A DNA stretch of 64,000 nt. It comes from Bathynomus jamesi (Eukaryota; Arthropoda; Malacostraca; Isopoda; Cirolanidae). The stretch is from positions 354,501-418,500 of the forward strand of contig JAJOZX010001075.1 of NCBI GenBank assembly GCA_023014485.1, given 5' to 3'. The position numbers were made by a program, and so were the translations under genes. Positions 1 to 11,664 of the stretch are shown in pieces. Position 1 is the first letter of the stretch. Each line of letters starts with the position of its first letter. Under the pieces are notes generated by a model. It was not told where the DNA came from and searched no databases. It saw only the letters and a program-made list of their open reading frames with translations.

Positions 1-319
1 CTGCAGCATATCCACATCAATTCGATCAATAGCAGCTGTGATTCTTGCTTTTAAATCATCAATGTCTGTCACCCGCGTACATTTCTAAAAAACTTGTCAA
101 AACGTGGTATCAGAAAAAACTTAATGAGATTCTCTGTAAAATGGGACAACACTGGAATTTCTACACTTCATGGTTGACTTTTAATAACAGCTAAAAATTG
201 TACAGATAATTCTTGGACACCCTCTATTATAAATTTAATAATTAGGGTAAAGGTAATAATAACAAATGTTAAAAATGTAAATGCAATAATAAGTGCAGTA
301 ATTATGTCAAAATATTAGA

Positions 320-790
320 ATCTGTATGTATGTATAGAACAAGAAGAGTTTTAATTTGTGGGAATGTAGTTATAAGCGGACCCTGTAATAAAAATGCTCT
401 TTCGGTGTCGGGAGAACGGTATCTAACCTAGGTGCGAATTTCTCAATGGTCTCTGGATTGTTTCCTAATCGGCTTTTTTCATTCGTTTTTCGGTTTATAA
501 GTTCTGTATAATAAACAACAATGTAATAACCAATATAATAATAAATTTATAATTTCTGTAATAAATAATTATGCAATATTAAAAGTAATAAATTTAATAA
601 TAAATGTAATAATTATGTAAAAAATAAAAAATAATAGAATCTGTATGTTTAGAACAGGAAGATAGTTTCAAATTTGCGCGAATGTACTTAATGTAAATGC
701 CCTTCCGGTGTCAGGAGAATGGGATCTAACCTAGGTGCGAATTTCTTAACGGTCGGTCCCTGGACTGTTTTTCCCTCTTGTTTTGGTTCA
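320..790. repeat. Two diverged direct copies of a ~150-bp unit
   Basis: Two blocks (about 320-480 and 630-790) share the same order of words: TAGAATCTGTATG, TAGAACA, AGAAGA, CGGTGTC, GGAGAA, then ATCTAACCTAGGTGCGAATT and CTGGA. They are separated by AT-rich TAATAAATT-type DNA that is itself partly duplicated. The second copy continues into a TGCCAGTGGGCGTCG stretch. Probably two copies of an old dispersed repeat or a tandem duplication; the family is not recognised. Confidence 0.6.
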
Positions 791-1411
791 TTCGTGTTTC
801 TGTATACACCCGAGGAGGATGCCAGTGGGCGTCGAAACTGTCGTGGAAATAAACTCTGTCTATTAGAGTGGGTTTTTATTTTCATATTTTGACCTTCACG
901 TAGAAAAAAGTGGTTTTTTGCATGTAGTACTCCAAACTTTGTTTTTAATTTTTATTTTATTTTAACACCCCAACCCCAGTTGAACCCAGTGTCAACCAGA
1001 GAAATGGTTCAACCATGGTTAATTCCTCTTTGGTACTATGGAACATAACCTCAATTTATGTTAAGTTCTGTTTTTTTATTTTTAAGAATATTATATGTTT
1101 AGTTCATTGTAGTTTGTAATTGATTTCTATTTTTAATTTGTATTTTTCATTTTCTTTGTTCAATTATCGTGAGTAATTGTCCTTAAGTTGTTATTGTACC
1201 ATTTCGTAAGGTATCAAACGGAAAATTATAGTCAGTTTGATGCTATGAATGTTAGTAGTCGAATTTAATTGTGTGTCGAAATTCAATTTTAATACCGTAA
1301 GATTTACTTTCATTATTTGTAAGATCCTCTAAGTGCGTTTTTTTTCATTACCTTAATATGTGTAACTGATTTAATTAAATACTTATATACTACCTTGAAC
1401 TTAAAGGATTT

Positions 1412-1412
<1 letters not shown>

Positions 1413-1456
<44 letters not shown>
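1413..1456. repeat. (TAA)n microsatellite
   Basis: About fourteen uninterrupted TAA units. Confidence 0.95.
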
Positions 1457-2443
1457 TGACTTAAACTTAAAAGATTTTATAACCCTACTCTCAATTTAAA
1501 TTATTATGTAACTTTGTTAATTCGAAAACATCCCGAATCCTTACACACACACACACACGTATGCACACTATATATGCACAAACCTTATGCTAAAATCATT
1601 GGATATCACAATAAACTACTTCATTGCTATTTAATCTTAATCATTTTGCTTACTATCTATAAATTTTTGCTCATGTATTTATTAAGTTATTTTAACCATA
1701 GCTAATCTGTTCCTTAAAGTGTATATATAAATATATATACGGACATAATCCTAATCCAACAATGACCACTAATGATCTAGTTCTTCAAGGGATGAACTAA
1801 TCACTCTCACAATCCACATACTCAATACTCATGTTCTACGTATGCGCATTTACGTATAACTTCAACGATAAATCCATTTTTCCCATATGGACATATCACC
1901 AACCACTACACTCTGTACCTAATACACACAAATACACATTTGACCACAGGTCTATACATCATCCATTACGTAAATCGATTTTTACCTACAATATTCAATA
2001 AAATTAGTTTATTAACTGTACTATCATGGTAACTTTGGATATTCCTGAACTTAAAATTTAAATTTTTATCTTTTACCTACTATTCAGTAGGTATGTATTT
2101 TTTCCACAGGAAAATAACCTTTCGTTAAAAATTTAACAATATCGTTCTTTGTCTAACTTAATTGTTTGTCTAAATTAACGTATTAATAATTTTATTCTGA
2201 TTGTATAAAATTAAAGTATTAATCTTTTAATTTTTTTTATATTTTATAATAACTCTCTAAGCAAGTGTCATGTTAAAGATTTGATTACTCTGCATTGTAC
2301 TCAACCACCCGAACTCACTTGTTCTGTATAAAATTTGTATAAAGAAAAATTTGTCATCATCTAATTTGAATTCGTTAAGATGTTATTTTCTTAATTGTAT
2401 TGTATTAATTGTATTGTATTAATATCATTTTAAAGTGAAGAGC

Positions 2444-4379
2444 ACTGTAAAAATGAACAATGAATAATCAATCAATATTCATTTTTACATGAGAAACAAA
2501 AATCGCTTAACGCGAGTTTGGATAAAAAATTTATTTGTTGCTTTCTATTTTTGTTTATGTCACAACCCTACGATCTACCATTTCTATGGTTTAGTCGTAT
2601 CCATATTTCCATTTTTCATTTGTTATAGAATTTATTATAATTAATTTTGGTTGTCTTGCATCTCACCCTCATCCTTAGATTATGCATATACATTGCATAT
2701 AACAGGATTGGAACCCGTAGTTGTACTTCTTAGTCCTTAATACCCACTCTTTCTCTCTAATTCGTCTCCTTTAATTTCTCCCAATAATGACGTCATAAAA
2801 GTAACCTAATTCCCTTCACGTTTTCCATACCTTGAATACTGAATCACGTATTTAATATGTGGATATCTTTCGTATTCAATGTATGGTAAATTATTTAACA
2901 TAATAATAAAAACCTTTACACTCAATACGTCATTATGTAAATGTTCTTCATTCATCTCCCTTCTTGATCTTTATCTTTTGTTAATTTTATTAATTATTCA
3001 TTCAGCTACTTACAGTATTGTCAACCTATTGTGTGACTACCAATATGTGTACAATAGTTTAGGCATTCGTACATGTCCACTGAGGACGTACATAATTACC
3101 TTACATGTAAGTACGTTCACATGTATTCTTTTTACTCTTTCTTTGTGCGTTCCCCTCTTGCAATGAACTCGAACACGCTTATGCAAGCGTACGCAATTCG
3201 ATGATCGCAGCATAACTTGAACATCTGAAAACGTAAAATCTCCTATCGCTCAAATTCCAATATAAATATAAAAACACTGTAAGAATTGTAAGTGACTAAT
3301 GTACTTAATAATGTAATTGATGTACCTTACTTAAATGAAACTGTAAGTAATGATAACTTAAATGTAATTAATGTACTTTAATTAAACGATAATAATTTAA
3401 TATAATGTAATTAATGTACTTAATGATGTAATGTACTAAATGACGTAGTGAATGTACTTTAATGGAATTGTAGTTAACGATAATAAATTAATTAATTGGT
3501 AATTATAATCATAGTTATAGTGGACCAAAATTACAATGTACTCAATGTCCGACCCGACATTATGTCGTCATAAGGAATGTAGACTCAGCGATACTGTTAT
3601 TATTTCTTTTATTATTATTTTTCCGTTGGGATAAATTTTGATGTGCTTTCTACTTTGCCAAATAATTGGTGACTTGCTCTTTTTAAAATTTCTTAATAAT
3701 TTTTAGATTTAGCTTAATAATAAATTCTGAGAAACTTTTTGCAATGTTCATAATTTGTATACATTCTCTCTCCGTTATAAAAGATGAAGTCATTTCTTGC
3801 CTAAGCATTTAATTGTAAATCTTAAACCTTTAATTTTTACTCATATGCATATTTTAGTGTAAAGATGCATAGTTCAATTTCGACTTTTAGTTAACTTAGC
3901 AGATCATGATAACATCAGATCTGAAAATACGCAGTTTAAGATAAAAATATGTCTTCATCTTCAAATATCTTGTTTATTCGTTTAAACCTTACCACATCTA
4001 AAAGATTTACTTTATTTTCAAATATTGTGCAAAAATAATGCAGCCTCTTCAACATTTAATAATGATGATGTTAGTAGAATCGGGGTATATACACCCCACC
4101 AATTTCTTCCATGTTCATTCTGATTCCAACGATGAGGCTGAGTAGTACCTGTACATTTTAGCAGTAAATTATAGTAAAAGAAAGACTTTATCTTCTCCTT
4201 CGAGCCGTGCTCTCTTCAGGAATTTAGTCAGTAAAATCTCCCGATACGTCACAAGAAGAATCAGGGGGAACCCTCATAGAATTTAATAAGCCTCCCAGAA
4301 TCCTCCGAGCCAATAAAGAAGAACTCGGAGAGTCGTATAGAAGAAACTACTGCAAGTAACAGATATAGACGGAGGGGTT

Positions 4380-4382
<3 letters not shown>
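2444..4382. repeat. Left terminal inverted repeat of the Polinton (~1.94 kb)
   Basis: Reads as a diverged reverse complement of 17963-19971. Anchor words occur in opposite order and orientation. Examples are TGAACAATGAATAATC near 2453 (right arm near 19960), AACCCGTAGTTGTACTT near 2712, GTCCGACCCGACATTATG near 3547, and GGAGGGGTTAAC at the inner edge. Such arms are unusually long for Polintons, whose terminal repeats are commonly a few hundred bases. It encodes nothing recognisable. The spaced GTACTTAATGTAATTAATG words at 3290-3480 look like degenerate short repeats. Confidence 0.88.
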
Positions 4383-4420
<38 letters not shown>

Positions 4421-4636
4421 AAACCGATTGTAAATAATTACAGGTTTATCAGTCATTACATTTTAAATTATTTACAGAACATAATCCTCGTCCTTAAATA
4501 GTGTACAAATTATTATTATTATTAGGAGTACATTTTATAAATTTACACAATATAATCCTAAAAGCTATACTGTGCATATTATTACAATGTAAAATAATTA
4601 ACTGATGAAGTTACAATTATATATACACATAAAACT

Positions 4637-4817
4637 TCACACAATACATCGAGTGCCTACAAACGGGAACCGTTTTTTTATCTGGATGCATACCAGTTCA
4701 TCATTCCGTTCAGTGTCACACAAGTCGAATAAATGCAGAAATTCTGTAAATCTCCCGCCACGAGCAATATGCATGAGAAAACACAAACAGTATATATCAC
4801 AGACATTGCTGTAGTAG
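4637..4817 (-). pseudogene. Polinton adenain-like cysteine protease, C-terminal half
   Basis: The second half of the ULP1/adenain-type protease that would mature virion proteins. The frame contains a NVCDIYCLCFLMH segment, which corresponds to the family's catalytic-cysteine helix (usual form CGxYCLxFL), then a NDELV segment and a basic end. Its first half lies at 7848-8161, on the other side of the inserted hAT/P-like element. The 8-bp duplication TGTAGTAG sits exactly at both broken edges. The cysteine is kept. The gene is inactivated by the insertion, and the first half also lacks two catalytic residues. Confidence 0.85.
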
Positions 4818-7800
4818 GAGGGTGTCAATTTGGGAGGTGATAATTAATTTTTGCCAATTCCTTCACTGAGGGGTTTTAAAAATATGTTTTTGGATGTGAA
4901 GAATTCAAATCTGCTATTATTTTTGTGATTGCTCAACACTTAGCTTGGTAAATCTACGTTTGATTAAAAAGCACATAAATTGCTCTCGGAAAACAACATT
5001 TATTAATTTTAGCTTCTCAAAATGTCAGGTAATGCTATAAAAATTTTAGTTTCTCTACATAAAACATATCCTAGTAATCATAAAACATATCCTTGTAATC
5101 GTAAAACAACATTAGAAAGTAATGACATCAGTAAAAAAAATATTTAAACAACAACTTTCATCAAGTCTTGCTTTGATTCGTTCTTGGACATCAACCGCCG
5201 ACTTGCTTCTTGGCCTCTGATATAGCCCTCACGTTTCTCATGTGTATACACCCTGCCTGCTGCCTCTGTGACTTGTTTCACACCTCTCTATTGACTGAGC
5301 ATGACAGGGCCACTGTGGAACTTGCATAGGCTTGTCAAAGAACTTCTTTACTTCCGCTGTAGTCAGTTTACATGTCAAAGGAGGTTCAAATACCCCGTCA
5401 GACCAGTCTGTCAGCTCCAACACGGAAGAAGCACTGGGGTTGATTGAAGGTGTCTTCCTGGGACGTACAGAAAGATCTCCAAGTGTGTCATCATCTCCAC
5501 CCCTCATGTCAACAATCTTTTGGACACCAGCTCTCCTCTCCTCACTGTCATCTGAGCACAAGAGTGTCTGGATTATCATTTCGCTGAATGCATACCATGC
5601 TGAGCGCTTGATGGTTGGCAAAACAGCATCCACTACAGCCTTCTTTTGCAGCCTAACTAGCCGCAGCTGAAACAAGATGTGGTGTGGGCCTTCCACGCAA
5701 GAGTGTTTTACTTTGATGTTGAACCAACAGGGGTAGTACACACCAACAATGTATTCCACTACCAGTCTTAAGTTGTTGAGGGTTTTGCCTTTAAGGCCAT
5801 GTTTTGAAACCCATATGCGACAAAGCCTGTTTGCTGTTGTCAACCACCTTGAATGGCTCATTGGACCAATTTCAAGAAGGGCCAGATCTGTGGGAAGTTC
5901 TCCTGTCCTTATGGCCTGTGTGATCCTATACCCGTACGCTTGATCAGTAGAGAGATCCTTTACGACATTGTCACTCAGTGAAGTAAGAGGCTCTCCAATT
6001 GAGAGTTTGGTGAATGAAGGATCAATTTCAAGTTCGGTTGCAGTGTCTAGCATCTTGCCAATGTTACCTGTCCACTTGTTGTTAGACAAGGTCTTCCCAT
6101 CCAGTGCTGTGATCAAGTGTCACAGGGGTAACTCGTTAGTGTGGAGGGCACAAACCAACCAGATCAGCTTACGGCAAAGCTTGACCTCTACCCAATGCAT
6201 GGAACCACCCTCCCAGAGGTGTTAACATTTGTAGAATCACCTCCAATGGCCTGCAGGTTTTTATCAATGCCCTTCTTCTTCATGAAATCTACAAGATTAT
6301 CAGCAATAACTTCAGCAGGTTTTTTTCTCGTTGAGCCTTTCTCAGGAGTGAAGTGGTAGAGATATCTTCCACCTGGCTCACTGCACACAGAATAATGCTC
6401 TTCTTTGATGATGCTGGGGAACTGACGATCTGAATTGTCTGCTTTCAGCATAACTTTAGTTGTATCTTGACGGCCGTCAAAGAAGATGCAGTCAATTTCA
6501 CCCTTCTTACAAAGATCATCAAATTCCTGATCCAGGGATCTCATAACTTTTTCTTGGGCCCTCTTGACTTTATTGTGATCAACTACAAGTCTCTTGTCTT
6601 CTTCAGTGATCAAGCCAGCATCCATAAAGGCAGCAGTGGTGATGGCAGCTGTGGCACGCAGGCCAACACCATATCTGATGCTATGCATAGCAACATTAGG
6701 TATTTCTAATATGTTGTACTCTGGCTTTTTATTGGAAGTTGAAGACGTGCTTGGTATTTCTAATGTCACTTCATAACTTCCATCCTTTCCATCTTGAGCA
6801 TCAGCTATTTGTTCTTCATTTTCATCATCAGAGAAAATTATTTCATTTGATGGCATTGAAACATCCTGCTTACTTGTCTGCTTATATTCAGCAAGCCTTC
6901 TTCTTTCGTCTTCTTGCCGCTTCTGCTTTTTGACTTGTCTTTTGTGCTCAGGTTGATCTGGCAAGCCAATCTGATGTGGTCCAATAGAACCAGACTTGTC
7001 TCTCTGACCTTTAATGAAAGCAAGTTCCTTCACAGGGATCTTCATCTCCCAAGGGCATGTACAGTTAATGTGAGTTTCGTTTTTGCAACCAGCATCTGCA
7101 AGGCAGCCAAATTCAGAGCAGAGAACAATTTTACACTTGCAACTGAGGATGTCAAAAAGCTTGTCAAGTTTTGCAATGAAAGCCTCTTTGACATGTAGCT
7201 TTCCTCTCCCAAGAGATATGTTTTTGGCCTGCTCCCAGCTCTCTTGGATCTTGTTTAAGATTGTGACTCGTGAATTTACAACGGGGGCTACAAAAGAATT
7301 GTTTGCTCGTTCCCACTTTTCAAGCACTTTAGGGTAAATGTCCTTTGCAAGACTGGCTGCTGGGTAGTTTCTCACATCCTCACCACTTTGTTCTCTTAGC
7401 AGTAGCCCATATTTCAGAACGTCTCGCAGAGTTGGGAGTTCAGAGGCAACAACTCTCTACCAGTTCCAATTAGGTTGCTCATATGTGTGAATGTCCCCAG
7501 TCTTGTCCTCCTTTTAGAAGCCATTGTAGGTCAATTCCCACTTGTTAGGATGGTAGCACTGACGGACAAGTAATCTTCAGCACACTGATGAATATGTTTC
7601 AACCTGTGAAATAAGCAAAAACAGCAGTGCATTATATATACAGCATATATAATTATTAATATAATAATTATTATATAATTCCACAAAAAAGTCAAAAAAG
7701 TCACTATTTTCATGTAGCTTCTTACCAAGCAAAACTAAATTATATTAAATTAACAAAAATATCTTTAGAATTCCTAAGTCATGCTGCAACGTTTTAGCAC

Positions 7801-7847
7801 CCCTCATATTTGGAATTTGAAAGTTGAAAAATTCGACACACCCTACG
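4818..7847 (-). mobile_element. hAT/P-like DNA transposon, copy 1 (3030 bp)
   Basis: Inserted into the Polinton protease gene with an 8-bp target duplication, TGTAGTAG, at 4810-4817 and 7848-7855. The ends are imperfect inverted repeats built around AGGGTGTxxCxAATTT. It contains one minus-strand transposase gene of the family also found at 25.4, 38.4-43.5, 48.7-50.9 and 59.8-62.0 kb. Target length fits hAT or P superfamilies. The T at position 2 of the hAT preference is absent in this duplication, while A at position 7 is present. Confidence 0.85.
5144..7524 (-). pseudogene. hAT/P-like transposase, copy 1
   Basis: A DDE-type transposase of about 750 residues, broken by frameshifts near 7440, 6200, 6110 and 5265. 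From the N-terminus, a helical region with KYGLLLREQSGE is followed by a cysteine cluster (CKCK, CTCPWEMK) and an acidic linker. The first catalytic aspartate lies in AIGGDSTNVNT. Next come the ALHTNELPL box, DGKT, HSRWLTTANRLCR, a region equivalent to the other copies' PENIL block, and the C-terminal CHAQSIER block with the likely catalytic glutamate. These boxes occur in the same order in the other four copies. No function beyond transposition is implied. Superfamily placement (hAT versus P) is inferred from the 8-bp target duplications and is not certain. Confidence 0.8.
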
Positions 7848-8161
7848 TGTAGTAGCTCTGGAATCGGTAAGGATTCCTCACTATCTGTCGAATTTGCAGT
7901 TGCTTGAGAAATTTTACAATAACACCATCATTCCTTGGATGTTCGCCCAGTGAATTAAAGTAGTACATTCGCTCCCTATTTTTAAAATAAACGGCTATCC
8001 ACTGAATCTCTTCTCCAACACTATCATCCGTATTTGGAATAAGTGCGCCGAAGTCTCTCGTAGTTGGTAGTTTCAACGTTTCAGTCTTCGCAAACACGCC
8101 GTTAAATTTGGTGCATGTGAATCGGTCACTCTTTATCACTCTGGATTGTATTCGTGTCCAT
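7848..8161 (-). pseudogene. Polinton adenain-like cysteine protease, N-terminal half
   Basis: First half of the protease. The ATG at 8159-8161 lies 2 bases past the capsid stop, and the frame shifts within the first ten codons. It includes EEIQWIAVYFKN and YYFNSLGEHP, matching the adenain blocks that normally read (T)HWxAxY and YFDSFGxPP. Here the catalytic histidine position is Gln (CAG) and the acidic partner position is Asn (AAT), each one base away from His and Asp codons. It ends in the TGTAGTAG duplication created by the insertion, and the remainder is at 4637-4817. Confidence 0.85.
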
Positions 8162-8163
8162 TT

Positions 8164-9184
8164 TTAAAAGTCTGTGACTACACCCTTAAGCCTGTCAATT
8201 TCGATTAGTGCTTGCGATTCGAGGTAAACTACTACACTAATAGTTGCGACTAGAGGGTTGTCGAATTACAATCTGACTGAGATGTTCCCGCTCTGCTGTG
8301 GGCTTATGTGTGTCTTTATACTCGCAGATAAATCGAGACAGAGGTCAAAGGAATACATATTGGCCCTCTCAACGAATTCCTTCTGCGTTTCGCCGATTTC
8401 TAACTCGTTGCAAGTACCGGCAATATGTACAAGATTGCTATAGGCTCTCTCAGCAAAGTGGAAACACGTCATCTGTGGAATAATTCGTTTCCAATATCCC
8501 ACCTAAGGTCACCCCATTGACGTACAGGGTTATACTTTAAGGCCGAAATTTTCGAACTTAAATGCGGTCTTTTTGTATTTTCCATTTACAGAAGCGTGTT
8601 CATGCAGTTCAATTAATATCTTTTTCAGTAGAGTTCCAAGAGCAACATTTTCTATCTGCTTCCATGTTAGCCCTGAGGGCACCGTATACATCTTAAGTTA
8701 GACTCTATTAATTGGGTGTTTTACTCTGGCGTGTAGTAAATTTTTTCAATTTCTAGTTGCTTAGCAGAGCTTAATTTCACTCGACGCAAGCGGAGATATG
8801 TCTCCATAATATGAATCACCACAGGCTTCGAGCTCTCTTCTTGGTCAGCACCCAGATTTAAGCAAATCTCAGGGCTTGTATGGGTGAACTTTATTTTCAT
8901 ATCGATAACATTCACAAGCAGCTTCTCTTGGAATGTGAAATCTGTATCTCTATGGTGTGTAGAAAGTTGGTGTTTGGGTATACAAAGTAATCGTTTTCGC
9001 AATCAGTTCCATCTGAATATGCTATCCGTAGTTTAGCGTACATATGCACACAGCTTGGGTCAAAAAAGAAAGGGCCTGATCTTGGGATCACGAATTCTAT
9101 AGGAGCACTCGGAAGGCTAATGGTGTTTAGAGGATTAGCTGCGATAAAGTCACTGTGCTCTATAAATATTTGTGTCGGGGGCAT
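8164..9184 (-). pseudogene. Polinton major capsid protein (F54H12.2-like, double jelly roll)
   Basis: Recognised from an ordered set of family blocks spread over three frames. The N-terminus has PIEFVIPRSG and a DGTD loop followed by VYPNTNFLHTIEIQI. The middle has LLVNVIDMKI and the PINRV/ GLTWKQIENVALG section. The C-terminus has MYSFDLCLDLSAS, and VVVYLESQALIEIDR closes the gene. This protein forms the hexagonal virion lattice in Polintons and related adintoviruses. At least three frameshifts (around 8930, 8700 and 8510) plus a stop near 8265 make it non-functional. Intact family members are longer than the roughly 340 codons here, so internal loss is possible. It sits directly upstream of the protease. 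Confidence 0.82.
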
Positions 9185-9374
9185 GTCAAAGAGTGCCAGC
9201 TCCGATTTACAAAACTACACGGATGGATGAAACGTGCCATGGCGCGTCAGAAATAGTAGTGGCACCTCTCTCGTCAAGTAGCAATCAGTCTATGATTCAT
9301 GAGAGCAACGTCCTTAGCTTATATCAGTTAAAATAGTAGTCAACCATAGTTTTCATGCGCTAAGAACACTTCCT
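9185..9374. other. Gap between capsid and basic virion protein genes
   Basis: 190 bases with no conserved frame. It contains the likely 5' leader of the capsid gene. Confidence 0.5.
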
Positions 9375-9711
9375 CTATTTTGATATCCTTTTACGTTTAA
9401 CACCCCGAGTTTGTAAACCCTTCTTCTTCCTCCGTACAGGCCGTTTGTTCTTCTTCCCGCCACCAGGCATTTTTCTCTTTGCATCACTGACGATTTCATC
9501 CCGTTTACGCTTTAAGTGTTTTTATAGAGCTTCTTTAGGCTTAGCCCTGGCCATTACTAAGACCTGATTGTAACGCTTTCCTGCCGAGATATCTGGCTCC
9601 ACTCATCAGCAAGGGGACAGCCGTACGCAGTATGGTTGATAAAATGGACTCAATCCCACTCCCGCGCTGGTATCTCACCCCTCGATAGACTGTGAACGGC
9701 CTTCGGGTCAT
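9375..9711 (-). pseudogene. Polinton small basic virion protein
   Basis: Starts MTRRPFTVYRGVRYQRGSG, followed by a short amphipathic segment (SILRTAVPLLMSGARYLG). After a frame change come long Lys/Arg-rich runs (KRKRDE, KRKMPGGGKKNKR, RRKKKGLQTRG) ending in KRKRISK. Polintons carry such a protein, comparable to adenovirus core or pVI/pX-like polypeptides that bind DNA in the virion. Its ATG overlaps the TGA of the preceding gene in an ATGA. A stop near residue 57 and a frameshift disrupt it. Confidence 0.7.
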
Positions 9712-10575
9712 TCTATCACAGTACGACGGAGGTGAAGCTTCACTGTTAAGCTTCTGTCACCGAATGGAAAACTTTCCCCTCAATCATTCTTATATATATT
9801 GAGATACTGGTTAGTAGGTTACTTGCTACTTGACATAATGAGGCTTGTCGTACGTGTGGTGCTTAAGCTCTTTCCTCTATGATTGGTAATGTGGGCGATG
9901 CGAAGCAGGCGCGACTGGGTATACCCAAGAAACTGATGTCCTACGATATTGCTGGAAATATAGAACATGTCCGGGGGAGGGTCTCTATCGTTCAATTTCT
10001 CCAATTTCAGCTGATACAATAGCTGCACAAGTCATGTTGTGATTCATGAAAAGTATCTCTTTGGAAGGCTGCCCCATATCTGCCCTAGGTTATAATTTTT
10101 AACAGCGATTTATCTTTAATATTTCTGTTAGCCTTCGATTTTAGAGTCAAGTATGTACCGGGGTATCTCTGTTTACGATTTCTTATACTAAATCAGCCGT
10201 AAGATTTGAACTTTTCAAACTACCATTTAAGTCTCTCCCAACATCCTCGGCTGTGTCATAATGACCCAGTCCTAGTGTTACTTCTGTAGTGTAGTACGGT
10301 GCCTCCCTACTCCGGGCGGAGCGCATGGTATCGTCCCGAGTTACTCCTGCCTTGTCACACTCATCACGGTTTCTAAGAACCGTAAAAACGGGTTCTTTAT
10401 TGTCAATAGTTAAAAAGTTAGTAGCCAATTGAACTTCGCATATTCCAACCTCATATGACACGACCCAATTCAATGGGCCATGCAGTTCCGTTACAAAGCT
10501 GGCCAGGGTGTTGTTAGGATGTACAGACAGAGAAGAAGAGGACGGGAGTGTGACGTAGAAGTGGTTAGGCGCCAT
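9708..10575 (-). pseudogene. Polinton minor virion protein
   Basis: The N-terminal 130 codons are open (MAPNHFYVTLPSSSSLSV, then a NTLASF and WVVSYEVGICEVQ region). After frame changes follow FYISSNIVGHQFLGYTQSRLLRI and FPFGDRSLTVKLHLRRT. Order and spacing match the second structural protein conserved in Polintons, probably a penton or minor capsid component; which one is inferred. It follows the integrase gene and overlaps the next gene by ATGA. At least two frameshifts (about 10170 and 9830) inactivate it. Confidence 0.75.
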
Positions 10576-10583
10576 ATTGTATA

Positions 10584-11664
10584 CTATTTAAGCTTCATTA
10601 TTGCATCAGCTTTTATATAGGTGTTGAAGCTTTCTGGGTACCCTAGCCATTTCACCAGGTACATTTTTCTCTTTCCTGAACCTTTGATTCCTAAATTTTT
10701 TTCAATTTTAAACACTTTTTCTACTAAATTAAATGACACTTTCTGCAGCTCCTCGCCATAAAAGCCACCTGCAATTTCTTCCCCATTCAGATCTTCAAAG
10801 TAATAAGCATCACCTCTTTAGATCTCATAGACCTAAGTTTAAAAATCTCACGTGTCCAACCTTGCTTAAATCCCTTCGCAAATTTATAACCTGAACGCGA
10901 CAGCCTTATATAATCATTGATTTTGAAATGCCTAGAGCGTCGTGGCACTCTACGAATATCTTTTCTCACCTCACGTTCTGTGTGCGTACCTCTTTCTAAA
11001 ATTTTGTTAGGTGTTATTCCAATCGCTCGGTGGTGTAAACGGTTGTAGGATGAGGCCAGCGAATGCAGAATGTCTATATATCTGTAGGTTTCTTTATGTG
11101 TGAAATAGTAATGCATGCGTTCCTTTATGGTACGCTGGACTATCTCAGCTAAAGATGCTAAAGATGCCTTATGTATAGAATTGCTAGTGTAATAACTGAT
11201 ATTAAACTCTGTCAATATGTTCTGAAAAGCTCGGCCTATAAATTCTTTCCCCATGTCCGTACAAAAATAGCTAGTAATCCTGTTTTCTTTCAACATCAAC
11301 GTTTTGGTGGCTTTAGCACCTGTTTCAGGCGATTTACTTTTCAGGGTAATTAGCCACAAATATCTAGAGAATACATCTATTATGAATAGTACGTAGTGGT
11401 AGCCTCCATTATACATTGAATACCTTTGCATGTTTATTAAATCCACCTGCCAAATAGAATCAACCGAGGCTGCTGCTGTCTTGGCTGTTTTAAACCTTTT
11501 TCTCACCGGCTTATGAATTGTATAAGCATCCTGCTCCCGCAAAACCTCTCAACATATTTTTTGCCTACTCCCTCATTATAAACGCCTCTGTACAGTCTAT
11601 TAACGCCACCGTAAGAGGCTGTGTTAGAAATGTCATAATAACGTTTTCTTCATATGTTAGCCAT
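10584..11664 (-). pseudogene. Polinton integrase (rve core plus chromodomain)
   Basis: Inserts the element by a retroviral-type DDE reaction. The N-terminal zinc-region remnant (YYDISNTASYGGVNRLYRG) is in a different frame. A 251-codon open core follows with DSIWQVDLI (first Asp), YFCTDMGKEF (second Asp) and SLAEIVQRTIKERM (Glu), so all three catalytic residues are present. After a frameshift near 10810 the gene ends in a chromodomain, VEKVFKIEKNLG ... KMYLVKWLGYPESFN, expected for Polinton integrases and thought to guide targeting. Two frameshifts (about 11545 and 10810) break it. Upstream start chosen at the ATG nearest the conserved N-terminus. Confidence 0.88.

Larger units (their letters stand above)
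1..2443. other. AT-rich flank without a recognisable gene
   Basis: Strongly AT-rich DNA with no reading frame that resembles a protein. The only open frames are short and built of low-complexity residues. It holds a diverged direct repeat and an AAT microsatellite (listed separately), plus a short (CA)n near 1544-1558. I see no terminal repeat or gene here. Confidence 0.6.

Noticed and set aside
5332..5670. Plus-strand frames over 5.3-7.3 kb as genes
   Set aside because: They are antisense to the transposase, whose motifs are clear on the minus strand.
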